Positions 45,292 through 57,243 are shown, counted from the first letter of the stretch. The stretch is 64,000 nt of DNA from Dendrolimus kikuchii (GCA_019925095.2 CM034388.1:868001-932000), one strand, 5' to 3'. The notes: a model not told the origin generated them from the letters alone. Numbers and translations are program-made.

Positions 45292-45449
45292 ACAAAGCAA
45301 ATAACAAAATGGTAATCCATTTTGTTTAAAGCTCTATACTGTTTACAAGCATTTATTTTACTTGTGACGTTTGCACGTCTATCAAGTTACATATTTCTTG
45401 ACAGTAAAGCCCACATGAATCGAATGACATAATTGTCGTACTTTATTTA

Positions 45450-45648
45450 CATACATAACTTCACGCCAGTTCCCTTGCGGGGTAGGCACGAACAACAGAG
45501 CGTCACTTAGGCTTATTCTTACACACTTCACTCGCTTCTTTGACATTCATAACTCTTGTCAGGCACGCCTCGTCTGTTCTGAGGCTCCTGACATCGCCTT
45601 CTGCTAGTACACGATCGATTTGATCATGGAAGGTGTGTCGTGGCCTTA
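45450..45648 (-). mobile_element. RTE-like LINE, 3' fragment
   Basis: Exact GTCGTACTTTATTTA at 45435-45449 and 45649-45663. Confidence 0.88.
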
Positions 45649-45676
45649 GTCGTACTTTATTTATTATTATTATTTA

Positions 45677-46409
45677 GGTTTGTGGCTTGGCAGCTAGGCC
45701 TTTAAGCCAGATCATAGATTACAATATAGTTTCTTCATTTTCTTAAGCCTATATATATAGCTCAGCTGAACTGTAGGTTATCAACCGACGCCATTCAACG
45801 GAGTTCCTGTGACAACTCGAAAGGCCACATTTGACTATACAGTTCACATTTCTCGCAAAAACACATAATTACTACTCAAAAACTATCAATATCCTACAAC
45901 TACTGTTCATTTTAGAGTAATTTTACACGTTTTTAGAAAATAAAACTGCACAGCACAACATCTCCTTTCAGTTCCCGCCAAAAACTCTTGTACTTTATTG
46001 CCGTGGGTGACGTAATAGTGATGTTCTATTTTATTTTAAAGTTTATGGCTTGGCAACTAGGCCTTTAAGCCAGGCGCAGTTGTATTGTAGGCTACAATCC
46101 ACACCATTCAACGGAGTTCTTGTGAAAACTCGAACGGCCACATTTGACTATACAGTTCACATTTCTCACAAAAAAGCATAATTACTACTCAAAAACTATC
46201 AATATACATACATACATACATACATAACTTCACGCCAGTTCCCTCGCGGGGTAGGCACGAACAACAGAGTGCCATTTAGGCTTATTCTTACTATCAATAT
46301 CCTACAACTATTGTTCATTTTAGAGTGATTTTACACATTTTTAGAAAATAAAACTGCACAGCGCCACATCTCCTTTCAGTTCCCGCCAAAAACTCCAGTG
46401 ATGTTCTAT
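45677..46409 (+). repeat. tandem duplication, two units of about 360 bp
   Basis: Units start at TTTGTGGCTTGGCAGCTAGG (45677) and TTTATGGCTTGGCAACTAGG (46041) and share CCATTCAACGGAGTTC and CATTTGACTATACAGTTCAC. The second unit is broken by an RTE insertion. Confidence 0.78.
46206..46289 (-). mobile_element. RTE-like LINE, 84-bp fragment
   Basis: Exact ACTATCAATAT at 46195-46205 and 46290-46300. The unbroken first unit of the tandem duplication shows the empty site. Confidence 0.9.
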
Positions 46410-47040
46410 GAGTCGTGTAACACACAGACTATCAACACTATACGTAAATAAATCGAAATTAATCATTAGAGTTTATTAGTTTATTACAAAAATGGTGTAA
46501 AATATGTTAATTGAAATGTTATTATAGTTATTACGTGATATAGTATTTTTAATCAAAATATATAGATAACTTAAATTGATTAAAACTTATATATAAATAA
46601 AGTTATGACATTACTAATTGATCCGTCATCGAGCTGTCAAAAAATAAATGCTTGGAAAGGGTATAGAGCCTAAACTATTTGCACTCTGGTGTTAAAATCA
46701 ATATTAATCAATGAAATTCTATAAGGATATAATAATAAGAGCCTAGGTTTCCAACGTCTGTTTTGTAATGTTATAAAATTTACTTTATTTGGTGGTAATG
46801 AACAGTGAATTTCACTTTGAGGAAACGAATTTTTGACACTTTAAAAGAGTTTTGGAAGTTATTTTTTTAATAAAATGTATTAAGAAAATCTTGCACGTTA
46901 GGGTTATACATTACGTAGACTGGTTTGTGATTTGTATTAAAACGCTTTAAGTCGGTTCAAGAAGAGTGCATGGATCACCAATCTTCCTAAAGCCCATACG
47001 GATAGATGGCGCCACGTTCTTATCTCGCTTTTGACGTTAG
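46410..47040. other. intergenic AT-rich DNA
   Basis: No gene or known repeat seen. Confidence 0.5.
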
Positions 47041-47590
47041 CATTTATGTTAATATACTGTTACGTGCGAGCGGAGTACGCACTTGAAACACCACTTCTTT
47101 TAACTAAACGCTTCTATTAACTTCGCCGTGATTCTTCTCTGCAGGGTTGCCTCTACACGCACAACTAATGACGCACTGTCCCGACGATGAGACGTCTCAC
47201 TCGCAATACTGTCGCTGATGATGTTGCGTAGACCACCCCCTGCTAATGCAGTGCTCACCTCCGAATTTACTGCGAGTTGCTCGCTTCTAGATCTCCTCTT
47301 GAACTACGCTACACTACTCCTTCACTGAACTTCACCTCCACTAAGCTCGACACTGTCTTCTATTAAACTTCTCTTCCAACTCTTCCGTATTGCACTTGTC
47401 GCTTCGCTGTCTTGAACTGAACTCTCTGGTTGGCGCGCCTGGCGCTGCTCTACACCCGGAAGAATCTTCTGAAACTCTCTTCGTAATTCTTTTATGTACT
47501 GTCTGTCCCTTTCTAAACATCTATCTATCTCTATCTTTTCCTTTCTGAACCTTCTATTGTCTATTATATATTGTCTATTGACTTGAACTG
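47041..47590 (-). other. possible retroelement remnant
   Basis: The reverse strand has a 92-codon open frame (47322-47600) with a coiled-coil-like charged text, NRRFRKEKIEIDRCLERDRQ. A related text (NRRFRKAKTEIDRYSE) is at about 48205-48260 on the same strand. It may be a gag-like or ORF1-like piece; no firm match. Confidence 0.4.
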
Positions 47591-47594
47591 ACAA

Positions 47595-47840
47595 CAACAA
47601 CCCACAGCCAGGTGGTAGGGCACTTGCCCGACTGGATGGCTACCACCCCTGGTCTAAAGTATGCCGCCATAACAACCTTGAATTGTGTTCCGGCATTAGT
47701 GTCCAGGTTCCAGTCTCCTTTAAGAGAGCAGCAGCGCATTTGTAGCACCTTTGTTGTTGCAAATGGCCATAGGCGATGGTAACCGCTTTCCATCAAGTGG
47801 GCCGTCTGCTTGTCTACTGATCTCCTGCAATAAAAAAAAA
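47595..47840 (+). mobile_element. 310-bp A-tailed repeat, 5' truncated
   Basis: AACAACCCACAGCCAGGTGG to CTCCTGCAATAAAAAAAAA. Confidence 0.73.
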
Positions 47841-47920
47841 CAGAAATCTCTATTTGGCGAAGAATAAGAGGAACCCATAATTTCGATCTTCTTTTCGTTA
47901 TTCTTGTATTTACTATCTAT

Positions 47921-48205
47921 ACATACATACATACATACATAACTTCACGCCAGTTCCCTGGCGTGGGAGGCACGAACAACAGAGCGCCATTCAGGCTTAA
48001 TCTTATACACCTAACTTGCTTCTTTGACATTCATAGCTCTTGTCATGCACGCTCGTCTGTTCTTAAGGCTCCTGACATCACCCTCCGCTAGTACACGATC
48101 AATTTGATCATGGCAGGTGTGTCGTGGCCTTCCACGACTTCTGCATCCATCCACTTGCCCGAACCACCGGAGCATTCCTTTCCTTACCTTCACCCCGACA
48201 CTCTG
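47921..48205 (-). mobile_element. RTE-like LINE, internally deleted
   Basis: (CATA)n start; the reverse frame runs through [19 protein letters not shown], then a deletion joins it to MLRWFGQ. Confidence 0.8.
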
Positions 48206-49065
48206 AATATCTATCTATCTCAGTCTTTGCCTTCCTGAACCTTCTATTCAAGAATTTTTGTTCGTCATCTATCCTTTTATAAAATATATCAGCCCTTGCC
48301 TTCTTCTTCCAGAACATTCTTACCTTTTTCTAAAAGTTTTCAGACCGGCTTACGCTGTCCGAAAGTTCTACCCTCGGTTGCCGCAATACTTTTTGCACGA
48401 AATCAGTCAGAATTTGAAAACGTTGATGTTGTTTTTTCTTTCAAAATTAAACATGTGAAAGTAATTCGCAATTTTTTGACTAAAAATTAGTCTATAGAGA
48501 CTAATGACTAATATAAATAATTATACAAAACATTTATAAATATTATCTAAGAATGTGGCACATTTATTATGGTTGGTCTCTTTCTATGCATTTGTTTGAA
48601 TAATTGCAATTGAGTAACTTTAATGTGCGAGATTAAAAAAAAAATGTAAAATATTTTTTGTATTAGTAACAGCGTTTCGCGTGTTACGTGTTTTGTTTTT
48701 AAATATAATAAATTATAAAAAAAAAATTTTTTCTTTTTCGCCATTTTTCTGCTGGCTACCCTGGCAAATTAGTAAACAGGCAAAAAATTTACACTTTGTA
48801 ACAGGTATTTCCGGTTTCATGAAAAACGGTTCATCGGCCGTCTAGAGGAAAAACACCGGTGATTGCATCAATTTAATAGTATATATAGCTTGAGATATTT
48901 AATAACGGGTAAACACGTATGCTGCTCTGACGTAAGCAAACTTGATTTAGCCTGACAATACACTTGAAGCTATACTATATTTATGCTAACAAAATACGTA
49001 CCACTAATGTTTACTATTGCAACACTGGAGCGACGCAACAGCGGCGCCACCTATCGACTTAGGTG
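48206..49065. other. intergenic, mostly unassigned
   Basis: 48206-48330 resembles 47520-47590 (see that entry). The remainder is AT-rich with no recognisable gene. Confidence 0.4.
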
Positions 49066-49286
49066 CCAGGTGGTAGGGCATTTGCCCGACTGGATGGCTA
49101 CCACCCCTATTATAAAGTATGTCGCCATAACAACCTTGTGTTGTGTTCCGGCATTAGTGACCAGGTTCCAGTTTCCCTTAAGAGAGCAGCAGCGCATTTG
49201 TAGCAACTTTGGTGTTGCAAATGTCCATAGGCGATGGTAACCGCTTTCCAACAAGTGGGCTGTCTGCCTGTCTGCTGATCTCCTGC
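49066..49286 (+). mobile_element. 310-bp repeat, both ends lost
   Basis: CCAGGTGGTAGGGCATTTGC to GCTGATCTCCTGC without an A tail. Confidence 0.7.
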
Positions 49287-49520
49287 CCTTATGCCTAATA
49301 AATCAAATTTAATATCAAAAAGCAAGTGTGTGTCATGAAACCTCTCACAACAAAAGCCTACAACTAATATGCAACGTACACTAACAAACCACTATGATAT
49401 CACTCTGTTCGTTTGGTTGTTTTTCTGTCTTTATATGTCATTTGAAGCTGCATAAAAAACCACTGGGATGGTATATATGAACGATCTCCCAGTAATTCAT
49501 CAATATATTTCAGTAATTAT

Positions 49521-49737
49521 TACATACATACATAACTTCACGCCAGTTCCCTTGCGTGGGAGGCACGAACAACAGAGCGCCATTCAGGCTTAATCTTATA
49601 CACCTCACTTGCTTCTTTGACATTCATAGCTCTTGTCATGCACGCTCGTCTGTTCTTAAGGCTCCTGACATCACCTTCTGCTTGTACACGATCGATTTGA
49701 TCATGGAAGGTGTGTCGTGGCCTTCCACGAATTCTGT
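49521..49737 (-). mobile_element. RTE-like LINE, 3' fragment
   Basis: (CATA)n start, reverse frame [20 protein letters not shown]...; ends at CACGAATTCTG. Confidence 0.82.
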
Positions 49738-50073
49738 TCATCTGTCATTCTGTCATTGAGGTTTTAAGTTTAGACAAAAATTGCTGGTAAATTGGTATAT
49801 ACAACTCATTTTTGACCACAATGTGTTTCTGCTAAACTACGTCCAATTTAGAAACAGTTCAACTCAGTCAAGTCGTTCTCAAGTAATGAGCTTACCATTA
49901 AGGATTATTTGCAATAGAATTAAGTGTTTTTCAAAATATAGAAGAAAAAGTAAAAAGAAGAGAAACAATAAGAAAATAAAAATATACAAAAACTTCAAAA
50001 CATAAAAAGGCCGTCCGTCCGGAAGAAGAGATATGCTTTTACCAACTGACAGCATTTAATTTTTATCTACTAA

Positions 50074-50336
50074 GGCTACGTTCCATTAGGGACTCACAAC
50101 GACCACGTTCACGACCGCTATTTGACTCGTTCCACTTGCTTGCCAGCGTTACAATCGTAAACCCAAGTGGAGCAGCTATTCGACGAACCTCTTGACATGG
50201 GTCGTTGTGAGCGTTGTGTGATCGAAAATGGTGACGTCATTAGTGACGTTTTCGCCACGATCACAACGATCGCGGTCGCCTTGTGGAACGGCTAATTGAG
50301 CATTTTGGGCGTTATGAGCTACTAATGGAACACCCT
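50074..50336 (+). mobile_element. MITE-like element
   Basis: Imperfect inverted ends GTTCCATTAGGGACTC and GAGCTACTAATGGAAC, non-coding interior rich in ACAACGACC/GGTCGTTGT. It is related to the split copy at 9157-9905. Confidence 0.65.
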
Positions 50337-50605
50337 GATAGAGATACTGGACAACAATCTTTAAATTTGGGAATATTCCGATGCGTATTAGTGCTCTGCA
50401 GTAGTGGTGAGTAAAAAATAGTCGAAGGTTTTTGCTGCAAGTGTTTATTTGAAAGAAGCTTGATTTATTTATTAGTTTATAACGAAGGTTTCTAATGACG
50501 TCAGTACATTGCCTGTGGTGGCTTGGCTCAATGAAGATGGGCTTCCCGCAACGTAATTTCGATGAGGTTGATTTTGAAAAATTGTATATATAATATAATA
50601 CAATA

Positions 50606-51136
50606 ACCTCAGCCAGAAGGCCCAGCTCGCCGTACACAACGCGGTGCTGGTACCTACGCTCACGTATGGAAGCGAGAGTTGGGTATGGAAGAAAGAGCAT
50701 GAAAGTAGAATAAACGCGGTCGAGATGCGAGCACTGCGCAAAATCTGCGGAGTGACGCTCGCGGACCGCGTTCGTAATACCGAAGTAAGAAAGAGAGTTG
50801 GTCTGAAAGAGAGTGTCGGGGTGAAGGTAAGGAAAGGAATGCTCCGGTGGTTCGGGCATGTGGAAAGAATGCATGATGAAAGAATGACTAAACAGATATA
50901 CAATGCAAAAGTGGATGGATGCAGAAGTCGTGGAAGGCCACGACACACCTTCCATGATCAAATTGATCGTGTACTAGCAGAAGGTGATGTCAGGAGCCTT
51001 AAGAACAGACGAGCTTGCATGACAAGAGTTATGAATGTCAGAGGCAAGTGAGGTGTGTAAGAATAAGCCTAAATGGCACTCTGTTGTTCGTGCCTACCCC
51101 GCGAGGGAACTAGCGTGAAGTTATGTATGTATGTAT
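50606..51136 (+). mobile_element. RTE-like LINE, 3' fragment
   Basis: A 135-codon frame ([18 protein letters not shown] ... [10 protein letters not shown]) is open, then a 2-bp deletion breaks it; it ends in (TATG)n. Two long reverse-strand frames here are antisense shadows. Confidence 0.86.
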
Positions 51137-51456
51137 GAATATATCGCTCATTTGGTAGAACATCGACGTAATTAACACTTTTGCAATTTTTCAGAAGAGC
51201 ATTTAATGTGTTTTTTTTTGGAGTTCTTGAATTAATTTGTAAGCAACTGGTGGTAGAGTTATGATTATACTATATATATAGTATAGATACAACACCGTCA
51301 TGTTGCTCCAAATGGATGGAGACACTTATTACGGATGTTTTGACATATTAAACTCATTTTTAATAAAATGACAATAACGTCCTTGTTCCACCAAATGAAC
51401 GATATGTGTGTAAGTATTGTGTGGGATTATTTGGAGGTTTGGTCGGTTGCTTGAAG

Positions 51457-51605
51457 GGAGGTGGGCTGCAGGTTCACCGAAGCTACTCTTCCGACGTTAT
51501 ACCATTTATCACTTCCACCCCTGAAGCTCGAGTCTTAGCTCTAGCGATCTCCACTCCGTGCCGACTGGCTAAGGCAAGCACGGAGATAACCTGCGGATTA
51601 TAATT
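51457..51605 (+). mobile_element. LINE 3' UTR piece, (ATT)-tail family
   Basis: GGTGGGCTGCAGGTTCACCG to CTCCACTCCGTGCCGACTGG matches 33870-33990. Confidence 0.62.
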
Positions 51606-51644
51606 AGTGTAATTTCACATGTATATTTAGTTATTAATTTTTAT

Positions 51645-52098
51645 GTATTTTAACCGACTTCAAAAAATGGAGCAGGTTCTCAATTCGTCGGGATCATTTT
51701 TTTTATGTACGTTCACCGATTGCTCCGAGATTTATGATCCGATTTACGCGATTTTTTTTTTGTTCGACGCGGAATAGCTTCCATTTGGTCCCCTAAAAAT
51801 TTGACATAGTTTGGCCCGGTAGTTTTCATTTTATGAATACTTTTAATGAAAATTTTTCCATTCCGTTCCATATGTACACCGATTACGCTAAGATTTATGA
51901 TTCGATTTACGTGATTCTTATTTAGTTTGATGCGGAATAGTTGCCATTTGGTCCCCTAAAAATTTAACATAGTTTGGCCCAGTAGTTTTCATTTTACGAA
52001 TTTTTTTTTTGTTCCCGTTTCTTGGGACCTATATTTTTTAAGGAGCCATAGCCATACATAGCTAGACACTAACAAGTAACAAATAAAATAAAAAAAAC
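51645..52098 (+). repeat. ACCGACTTCAAAAA-type dispersed repeat
   Basis: AACCGACTTCAAAAAATGGA then two diverged copies of a 170-bp unit containing ATTTGGTCCCCTAAAAATTT. It adjoins the palindrome at 52099. Confidence 0.6.
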
Positions 52099-52361
52099 TT
52101 CGTTTAAAAAACCGACTTCAAAAACTAAAAGACTTAAAAGTATAAAATAACTTATTTCTAAAGCTATTATTATTATTATTAATATATATTATCTAAAACA
52201 TCTTGAAGTCGGTACAAAGTAAAACATAAAAATTAGTATATTTTTTTGAAAATTACTAAGCACCGACTTTAAGATGTTTTAGATAATATATATTAATAAT
52301 AGCTTTAGAAATAAGTTATTTTATACTTTTTAGTTTTTGAAGTCGGTTTTTTTAAACGAAT
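52099..52361. repeat. large inverted repeat (fold-back element)
   Basis: Arms 52099-52213 and 52262-52361 are near-perfect complements (AAAAACCGACTTCAAAAAC / GTTTTTGAAGTCGGTTTTT outermost, ATTATCTAAAACATCTT innermost) around a loop of about 50 bp. Small length differences in a TTATTATTA run. Confidence 0.88.
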
Positions 52362-52577
52362 TTTTTTTTATTTTTTAACACATGGGCCCTGGGGTCCATG
52401 CTACCGGTGGTTAAGGCTTCAGAGACAGGCACTTCCTCACAATGCGAGCCGTGCTTAGGAGAACTGCTTTCTGTATCTCGCCCTTACCCATTTACCGAGC
52501 GAGAGCCTCTGTAGTTAGTGAAATTTTTTTTATTTTGTTTATTTGAACAAAAAAACAGTATTGTACAGAATTTAGTA

Positions 52578-53020
52578 TTATGGAAGCGGGAGTTGGGTAT
52601 GGAAGAGACAGCATGAAAGTAGAGTAAATGCGGTCGAGATGCGAGCACTGCGCAAAATCTGCGGAGTGACGCTCGCGGACCGCGTTCGTAATACCGAAGT
52701 AAGAAAGAGAGTTGGTCTGAAAGAGAGTGTCGGGCATGTGGAAAGAATGCACGATGAAAGAATGACTAAACAGATATACAATGCAAAAGTGGATGGATGC
52801 AGAAGTCGTGGAAGGCCACGACACACCTTCCATGATCAAATTGATCGTGTACTAGCAGAAGGTGATGTCAGGAGCCTTAAGAACAGACGACTGTGCATGA
52901 CAAGAGCTATGAATGTCAAAGAAGCAAGTGAGGTGTGTAAGAATAAGCCTGAATGGCGCTCTGTTGTTCGTGCCTACCCCGCAACGGAACTGGCGTGAAG
53001 TTATGTATGTATGTATGTAT
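52578..53020 (+). mobile_element. RTE-like LINE, internally deleted
   Basis: 119-codon frame; about 40 bp between GAGAGTGTCGGG and CATGTGG are missing. Ends in (TATG)n. Confidence 0.84.
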
Positions 53021-53229
53021 CATTTGCCACATATTGAGTAATTGAAATTATACTAGCTACCGTAAGTAAAAGCAAAAGAGAGGAACAAAAACAAAGTTTG
53101 GTATACAATATCTAAAAAGAAGAAAAGAAGAAGAAGAAAAGAAGAAGAAAGGGAGACCTCACCGGACGCAGAGCCGGGGCCTAATTATTATTAGTTTTAT
53201 TATAGGTGCTTTGAATTTTGCGTACGTCG

Positions 53230-53840
53230 TAAATACATGTTACAATGGTTCCGAGTGATATGTTAGATCTGCCTTTTACTAAATTTAAAACCAAATTAAA
53301 AAACATCTTGCTAAAAAGAGGATACTACACTATTGAAGAATACTTAAATGACAAAAATTCATTTACATAGCAGCTCGCTCCAACCTCTTATACTATATTT
53401 TGTATAACATTTTTATCTTGCCAAGCTTGTAAGGTATTTATGGGAGACATATTGCAGCATAAAATTTTAGTACGTCATGTCATTATTATAACTATAACAT
53501 TATTTTTCTTTCCTTTTATTGTCTTGGTCTTATTGAGTATGCACTGTTTGCTACAACTCCATTAATTCTTCAAAAGTAATTCTGTAACATACTTCTGTAC
53601 AAAACTTATAAAAAAAAGAAACCTTCAGATATAAATAGAATAAGAAATATAAAGAAAAACAATTTGTAGCTAGACGTGTTGCTGGGGAGTTTCTTGCCGC
53701 TTCTTCTTAACAGCAATAACACGTTGCGAAGCGGTGTACATAGACTAGGAAGTAAAGTTAAATTTTAACGTAATTTAAAAAATGTATGACCTTCTTCAAA
53801 AAGTGTTCTCCAGTGGAACTTGTTTTGTTTTCGTAATTTG
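53230..53840 (+). mobile_element. LINE 3' end
   Basis: A short frame from 53245 (VPSDMLDLPFTKFKTKLKN, ending NDKNSFT) resembles the last residues of LINE ORF2 proteins. The following GCTGGGGAGTTTCTTGCCGC block is also seen, reversed, near 59900. Confidence 0.55.
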
Positions 53841-54179
53841 GCTACGTAATCATAAAAAACGCATTTAATCGCAGTCTTCCCATAACTCGTAGTTTTTGAA
53901 ATATGAGTTAATTTAGTTGGTATAGTTTAACAACATAACTGAGTTCAATTAAGACTACAGTTTTGGCCTTAAGTTATATACTTGAACTCTTAAATACAAA
54001 TATAATAAAACAACCTTGCAGCTTCTGATCTTTAGACAACATCATCGATCAAAGGCGGTAAATAGATTGGTCTACGTAATCTGTTTACATGACATGATTA
54101 ATGGCCAGTTTCTATATCTCACTAACCGCTCACTTACCTTGCTATCGGTTAGAATTTGATATGTGCTATATAATGAATG

Positions 54180-54452
54180 TGTGGAAAGAATGCATGATGA
54201 AAGAATGACTAAACAGATATACAATGCAAAAGTGGATGGATGCAGAAGTCGTGGAAGGCTACGACACACCTTCCATGATCAAATTGATCGTGTATTAGCA
54301 GAAGGTGATGTCAGGAGCCTTAAGAACAGACGAGCGTGCATGACAAGAGTTATGAATGTCAAAGAATCAAGTGAGGTGTGTAAGAATAAGCCTAAATGGC
54401 GCTCTGTTGTTCGTGCCTACCCCGCAAGGGAACTGGCGTGAAGTTATGTATG
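54180..54452 (+). mobile_element. RTE-like LINE, 3' fragment
   Basis: TATAATGAATGT before and TATAATTAATGT after it are a probable duplication with one mismatch. Confidence 0.84.
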
Positions 54453-54456
54453 TATA

Positions 54457-54904
54457 ATTAATGTTAAAATTTAACCGATGATAAGGCATGAATGTATAGT
54501 AGGTAAAAAACCCTGCTGCGTACGCTTCGGAGCCTCAGATCCGTTTATCAAATTTATTGGATTCCGTGATAATTTTGGCAAATCATTACAAATCGACATG
54601 TTTGTTCGTAGATGCGTTTGTCTGTGTCTGCGATAAACAGAACTTTTTCAATCATTACAACCTCATTTCATTACTGCATAGTGTTATTATAAACCATACA
54701 TGTCACTCGCCTTACATACGTCTAACATAAATATTACTCATAAATAATATATTATTATATAAATTATAAACATAAAAAGCTGTAAAACACAAAATATACC
54801 TCTGAAATCGACACAGCCTTTTAAATTTACTATATTAACAAACAGTCTGTATCTCATAGTCGTTTGCCTCAGAAACTACAAAGTTTATATAGATAGCATT
54901 AAGT
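54457..54904. other. intergenic AT-rich DNA
   Basis: Nothing recognised. Confidence 0.5.
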
Positions 54905-55100
54905 CCCAGGGGTTTTAGTGGGTATCCCTAACTGGGGCGTGGCAATAGCGTGGCACCGGTTCTGACCGGGCACGCTAGTGCCACCCCCGATCTGGCGAAT
55001 CCCACACACTCAGACCGGTCGCGAACATCCCCCCAGGCTTCTGTGCCTGTCGCGGCTTAGTCCTCAAACGGATTTCCCCTGGCCAAAAAAAAAAAAAAAA
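54905..55100 (+). mobile_element. GC-rich A-tailed retroelement 3' end
   Basis: CAGGGGTTTTAGTGGGTATC to GATTTCCCCTGGCC followed by 16 A. Opposite orientation to 5406-5700. Confidence 0.68.
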
Positions 55101-55253
55101 GTACTTAGTCTGTATGCCACTATTCTATTCTTGTTAATGTTGGCCCCAACGCCTTTGGCATTGATTTTGCCAATGTCACAGTGAAAAATTGTATATACAT
55201 ATATAAAAATGACAGGTGAACATAAAAAATCCTAAAATCCTAAAAAAAATTTC

Positions 55254-55560
55254 ATCCGCGCAGGAACGGAGAAAGAATACAGTTTGCGGCCGGGCGGCCT
55301 GTCGTAAGAGGCGACTTAACAACCCACAGCCAGGTGGTAGGGTATTTGCCCGACGGATGGCTACCACCCCTGGTCTAGAGTATGTCGCCATAACAACTTT
55401 GAGTTGTGTTCCGGCATTGGTGACCGGGTTTCAGTCTCCCTTAAGAGAGCAGCAGCGCATTTGTAGCAACTTGGTGTTGCATATGTCCATAGGCGATGGT
55501 AACCGCTTTCCGTCAAGTGGGCCGTCTGCCTGTCTGCTGATCTCCTGCAATAAAAAAAAA
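55254..55560 (+). mobile_element. 310-bp A-tailed repeat, full length
   Basis: ATCCGCGCAGGAACGGAG to CTCCTGCAATAAAAAAAAA. Confidence 0.75.
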
Positions 55561-55924
55561 GTAAATTAAGCTATTTGTAAAAAGAAAAATTAATCGGTAT
55601 GATATTATAGTCAAGGTTTTCTGTATACCTGTGGACAAAACAGACCACATAGGTTAGACTATCTAGACTAAAGATAATTAGTGTTAGTTGATATGAATTT
55701 ACTTAATATATATACATGAGTTTTGTTAGCCAAGGTGAGGAGAAAGTTCAAGTTAATAGGGCGAGGGAAACTGTATGCCACTGGAAAAATACGTAGTGAA
55801 ATAATTAAAAAAAAAATAGCGTAAATAAAGGTAGTGTAAATAAAGCTTCAAAAATTTTATTATTAATGTTTGACATATGAGATTCTGCGAAAGAGATGCG
55901 AAGAAGAGAAGTACAGTAGAGTAT

Positions 55925-56098
55925 CTGACGGGCCACCAGATGGTAATCGGTTACCGTCGTCTATGCACATTCGCAACACCACGGGCCCAATTCTGCTGTT
56001 ACTATTACGTCAAAAGTGTCTACTGCATGGGGCCCTTCGTATACAATAAGCTTCCGAAATATCTTAGAAAAAAAATTAAATTTGCTACTGACCACTAA
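55925..56098. mobile_element. mixed repeat debris
   Basis: 55930-55985 is a diverged piece of the 310-bp repeat. 56020-56098 reads GPFVYNKLPKYLRKKIKF and stop, similar to a LINE ORF2 end. Confidence 0.45.
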
Positions 56099-56212
56099 AT
56101 GCTATTATAATATAAACATGTTTATGGACGACGAAACACTATGAACTGACATAAATATGTTTGACATGCTTTAATAGTAGACATTTTATTATTTAGATTA
56201 ATTATATAACTG

Positions 56213-56765
56213 TATGTCTTTCAAGACCACGGGCCATAAAAATGGCCCGGACTTTTGGGGGGCTTGCGTGGGGCCATGGGAAGGCCAACACGTAGAGGCC
56301 CCTTGACAAATTTAGTGTAAATGTGGCGTGACACTGATCGGCGATTATCACTGTCTACACCATATAGTAATGCACCCAAGGACAAGCCCCGGCCAGTGTA
56401 GGACTATTGTGGGAAATGAGGACAAAAAGTACCGGGCTATTGTGGCGAACTGCAAATGGTACTAGGGGTCTGGGAATATGGGGACTATGGCGTCTGCCCG
56501 TCGCAATGTTCGGGGAACATGGAACAATGGGCAGACGGTGACTCGCCACTCCCTGCATGGGCCCCAAAAAAATGCCATAAATACAGGGGCAACATGGGTG
56601 TGAGTGGTTAAGGGGTGTAGAGAGGTGGGCTGCAGCTCTAGCCATCTCCACTCCGTGCCGGCTGATTAAGGCAAGCACGGAGGCGGGGGCCTTTCCTTGG
56701 CCCCCGGAGTCAGGTACGAGGTGTCGCTACTCACCTAAGGCTTCGCCACAAAGCCCCCCTGCGGG
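56213..56765 (+). mobile_element. LINE 3' UTR, (ATT)-tail family
   Basis: Matches 33518-33990 and carries an extra block (AACAATGGGCAGACGGTGAC) absent there. Confidence 0.7.
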
Positions 56766-56874
56766 ATAATTATATAATATTATTATATTGTATATCTTTG
56801 ATTATTATTATTAATTTTTAATTTTAATTGTATTGATTCATTGTAAAGTTAATTTTGCACAGCTAATTATGGGC

Positions 56875-56952
56875 TGTAAGAATAAGCCTAAATGGCACTC
56901 TGTTGTTCGTGCCTACCCCGCAAGGGAACTGGCGTGAAGTTATGTATGTATG
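56875..56952 (+). mobile_element. RTE-like LINE, 78-bp fragment
   Basis: Exact TAATTATGGGC at 56864-56874 and 56953-56963 encloses only the last codons and the (TATG)n tail. Confidence 0.9.
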
Positions 56953-57029
56953 TAATTATGGGCCGAATGCATTGATACTGTAAAAACCGTAACATCTTTG
57001 TACATGCATTACGCAATAAATATATACTA

Positions 57030-57240
57030 TTCTAAAATCGCCGAATATCTTCTTAATCGTAGGTTTGGCTGATTTCGGTATTCTGTTAATCTCAATGGTG
57101 TTCCCATGGCAACTCTTATATAAAGTGGAAACTCGCGAAACAAATGTTTAGGTAGCTTATCAATATTCATTTCGGCTAACAACATTTCTGATAATGGTAA
57201 TAATACCAATTTATTTATAATATTATTTCGCTGCCACGAT
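57030..57240 (-). other. open-frame fragment, not identified
   Basis: The reverse strand reads LPLSEMLLAEMNIDKLPKHL and FREFPLYIRVAMGTPLRL without stops up to the 310-bp repeat. It looks coding-like but I cannot assign it; transposon origin is likely from context. Confidence 0.35.
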
Positions 57241-57243
57241 CTT

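Noticed and set aside
47322..47600. host coding exon on the reverse strand
   Set aside because: A related text recurs at 48205-48260 and the surroundings are repeats; no splice partners are visible.
50176..50961. 261-codon reverse-strand open frame
   Set aside because: It is the antisense of an RTE copy fused to a MITE-like element; the sense strand holds the recognisable LINE frame.
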